DNA of 8,461 nucleotides, from assembly GCA_002314555.1 (NCBI GenBank), contig DCGF01000110.1:1-8461 (forward strand), written 5' to 3'. A program made the translations under genes and the position numbers. Of this stretch, positions 6,863 through 8,461 are shown piece after piece; position 1 is the first letter of the stretch, and every line of letters starts with the position of its first letter. Origin of the DNA: Ruminococcaceae bacterium UBA1785 (lineage in GTDB: Bacteria > Bacillota > Clostridia > Oscillospirales > Acutalibacteraceae). The notes under the pieces were generated by a model. That model saw only the letters and a list, made by a program, of their open reading frames with translations, did no database searches and had not been told where the DNA came from.

Positions 6863-7709
6863 GCTTCTCGCCTCCTTCCGAAACTTTAAGGAAGTTTAGT
6901 AGAAGCTCGCGAGCTTCACCATCACTGATATTTCTAATGAGTCTTCCCTGATGAGCGATAGAGATTCCACCAGTCTCCTCAGAGATTACAAGTATCATGG
7001 CATCACTCTGCTCTGACATGCCAATAGCCGCTCTGTGGCGAGTACCGAGGTCAGAAGAGATGTTATGCTTTGATGTGAGTGGTAAGATACATCCTGCAGC
7101 ATAGAGTTTTGCATCACGTACTACTGCAGCGCCATCATGAAGTGGTGACTTTGGATAGAATACGTTACCGATGAGCTCATTTGAAATCTCTGCATCAAGT
7201 ACTGTACCTGTCTCACAGATTTCACCAAGTGGGCTGTCCTTCTCAAATACTAATAGAGCGCCAATCTTTTTATCACTCATATCAGAAGCTGCACGACAGA
7301 TTTCGTTTACAGCTGTATTTACCTTCTCGTTATAGAGAATGGCTCTCTGTGAAGCTGCGCTCTTAAAGAGACCTTTTATAGTAGCTATCGCCTTAGTAGA
7401 GGTGCCCATGTTCTCAAGAATCTTTCTAAGTTCAGGTGCAAAGATAACAACCAAGATAAGAAGGATGTTATTAAACACTGTCTTGAACAAAATAGCAGAT
7501 GCCTGCATGTTAAAGAGAAGAACAAGTGCATAAGCGATTACAAATACGATGAATCCTTTTGCAAAAGCGAGCGCTCTTGAGTCACGAATCATCTTTAAGA
7601 TGTAGTAGAAAAGGAAAGTAAGGAAGAGCAAATCGAGTGTGTCATAGATAACTGAGTATGTCGAAAGAATGCTTACTATCTTTTCAAAGAGTCCTGAAAT
7701 ATTTGACAC
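6852..7709 (-). CDS. cdaA: CdaA, membrane diadenylate cyclase (c-di-AMP synthase)
   Basis: CdaA condenses two ATP into the second messenger c-di-AMP, which controls potassium and osmolyte balance and cell-wall homeostasis in Gram-positive bacteria. The 285-residue protein has three membrane segments (about 25-41, 47-66, 74-93), a connecting helix, then a DAC domain from about 120. The catalytic signatures are intact: DGA at 192-194 in PLHDGAAVV and RHR at 224-226 in LGTRHRAAIG, followed by SEETGGIS at 243-250. Length matches the family. The start is GTG, one base after the ispF stop codon, supported by AAAGGAGGAA at the right distance; the next in-frame Met is inside the first membrane segment. 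It overlaps cdaR by 11 bases, the usual pairing. Confidence 0.96.
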   Translation of the reverse strand: MSNISGLFEKIVSILSTYSVIYDTLDLLFLTFLFYYILKMIRDSRALAFAKGFIVFVIAYALVLLFNMQASAILFKTVFNNILLILVVIFAPELRKILENMGTSTKAIATIKGLFKSAASQRAILYNEKVNTAVNEICRAASDMSDKKIGALLVFEKDSPLGEICETGTVLDAEISNELIGNVFYPKSPLHDGAAVVRDAKLYAAGCILPLTSKHNISSDLGTRHRAAIGMSEQSDAMILVISEETGGISIAHQGRLIRNISDGEARELLLNFLKVSEGGEKHAK

Positions 7710-7710
7710 G

Positions 7711-8190
7711 TTAGTTCCTCCTTTCCTCTAATAAACAAACTGCATGTGCGGCAACAGCCAGTCCTTCGCCTGTGAAGCCAAGGCCCTCCTCTGTTGTCGC
7801 CTTTACGTTTACGGCATCTAAAGTGACGCCACAATCTAAAGCGATGTTTTCTCGCATTTGGTCTATATAGCCACGCATCTTTGGTGCCTGTGCAATTATT
7901 GTGGCGTCAATATTTGACACCGCATAACCTGCGTCTTTGATATGCGCTACTACTTCGAGTAGAAGCTTGCGGCTGTCGGCTCCCTTAAACTCTTCATCCG
8001 TATCCGGGAAGAGTTTTCCGATGTCGCCCAGCGCCGCTGCGCCCAGTAGCGCATCCATCACCGCATGAAGTAGCACGTCAGCATCCGAATGCCCAAGTAG
8101 ACCTTTTTCATATGGAATTTTTACTCCGCCAATAATAAGTGGTCTATCCTCGACCAACTTATGTACGTCATAACCATGTCCAATTCTCAT
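7711..8190 (-). CDS. ispF: 2-C-methyl-D-erythritol 2,4-cyclodiphosphate synthase
   Basis: IspF converts CDP-methylerythritol 2-phosphate to methylerythritol cyclodiphosphate with release of CMP in the MEP pathway for isoprenoid precursors, including the undecaprenyl carrier used in wall synthesis. The 159-residue length is normal for this cytoplasmic homotrimer. Metal ligands are D8 and H10 in GYDVH and H42 in ADVLLHAVMDALLG. H34 in GHSDAD, GDIGKLFPDTD (55-65) and the C-terminal KATTEEGLGFTGEG (130-143), with T132/T133 and E135 of the substrate pocket, are all present. A GAGG lies ten bases before the ATG, and the gene starts 21 bases after the cyclophilin stop. Its stop is one base from the cdaA start, implying co-transcription. 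No ispD is seen beside it in this window. Confidence 0.97.
   Translation of the reverse strand: MRIGHGYDVHKLVEDRPLIIGGVKIPYEKGLLGHSDADVLLHAVMDALLGAAALGDIGKLFPDTDEEFKGADSRKLLLEVVAHIKDAGYAVSNIDATIIAQAPKMRGYIDQMRENIALDCGVTLDAVNVKATTEEGLGFTGEGLAVAAHAVCLLEERRN
7715..7724 (-). promoter_or_regulatory. RBS deciding the GTG start of cdaA
   Basis: On the minus strand AAAGGAGGAA lies in the last codons of ispF, with its GGAGG core seven bases before the GTG ending at 7709. This strong site supports the non-ATG start and couples cdaA to ispF. Confidence 0.8.
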
Positions 8191-8211
8191 CTTATTAAAA
8201 CCTCGAGTTAA

Positions 8212-8461
8212 TTATTCAAAGTTATATGAACCTTCAACGTCAATAGAAATAATCTTAACGTCCTCAACTGGCTTATCCTGGAAGCTAACATTAACGTTTG
8301 CGATAGCATTTACAACATCCATGCCATCATAAACCTGGCCAAATACTGTGTGATGATAATCAAGCCAAGGTGTACCACCAAGTTTTGCATAGTTCTCTAC
8401 GCACTCAGGTGGGAATTCTTCTGGCATCTCTTTCATCTGTGAAAGAAGAGATGCATCACAG
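8212..8461 (-). CDS. Cyclophilin-type peptidyl-prolyl isomerase, 3' part
   Basis: The open frame runs in from the right edge, so only the last 82 or so residues are visible. They match the C-terminal part of cyclophilins, which catalyse cis-trans isomerisation of proline peptide bonds in protein folding: YAKLGGTPWLDYHHTVFGQV, then YDGMDVVNAIANV, then a final strand VEDVKIISIDV. The segment before GGTPWLD, EMPEEFPPECVENY, is the acidic insertion often seen in bacterial members. The N-terminal catalytic part with the Arg of the FHR motif lies outside, so activity and any signal peptide or lipobox cannot be judged. The gene ends 21 bases before ispF and probably belongs to the same transcript. 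An in-frame Met at 8434-8436 is internal, not the start. Confidence 0.9.
   Translation of the reverse strand, partial: CDASLLSQMKEMPEEFPPECVENYAKLGGTPWLDYHHTVFGQVYDGMDVVNAIANVNVSFQDKPVEDVKIISIDVEGSYNFE

Noticed and set aside
153..7533. Plus-strand open frames opposite the genes
   Set aside because: All are short, lie wholly or almost wholly opposite well-supported minus-strand genes, and encode no recognisable domain.
8202..8207. Palindrome CTCGAG in the gap between the cyclophilin gene and ispF
   Set aside because: The six-base palindrome has only weak, interrupted flanking pairing and no T-run, so it is not a credible terminator or operator. It also contains part of the ispF RBS.

Overview
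The window is a compact block of nine genes, all on the minus strand, so transcription runs from the right edge to the left. The moderate-to-low GC content, strong AGGAGG-type ribosome binding sites, the cdaA-cdaR pair and a YqhQ (DUF1385) gene next to prmC point to a Gram-positive Bacillota bacterium, most likely of class Clostridia. No finer placement can be supported. There is no sign of mobile elements, CRISPR, tRNA or rRNA.

In order of transcription: the 3' end of a cyclophilin peptidyl-prolyl isomerase cut by the right edge; ispF (isoprenoid precursor synthesis); cdaA (membrane diadenylate cyclase making c-di-AMP); cdaR (its YbbR-domain membrane regulator); an unrecognised membrane-anchored extracytoplasmic protein with repeated Asp-rich DxDxDG motifs, resembling an FG-GAP/VCBS beta-propeller; an OmpR/PhoB-type response regulator; its membrane histidine kinase; the multi-pass membrane protein YqhQ; and prmC, which methylates the GGQ motif of release factors. 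The last 106 bases hold no gene but carry a promoter-like sequence and, at the very edge, a ribosome binding site for a further gene outside the window, by common synteny perhaps prfA.

Gaps are short: 21, 1, -11, 27, 19, 33, -1 and 54 bases in order of transcription. The block therefore looks like one operon or a few overlapping transcription units. The only notable internal RNA structure is a 13-bp hairpin with a GUGA tetraloop in the 54-base gap between yqhQ and prmC.

The individual families are mostly well known. The unusual part is the arrangement: downstream of cdaR, where glmM usually sits, there is instead an extracytoplasmic propeller-like protein followed directly by a two-component system. 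An envelope-sensing module coupled to c-di-AMP synthesis is a reasonable hypothesis, but it rests on gene order alone.
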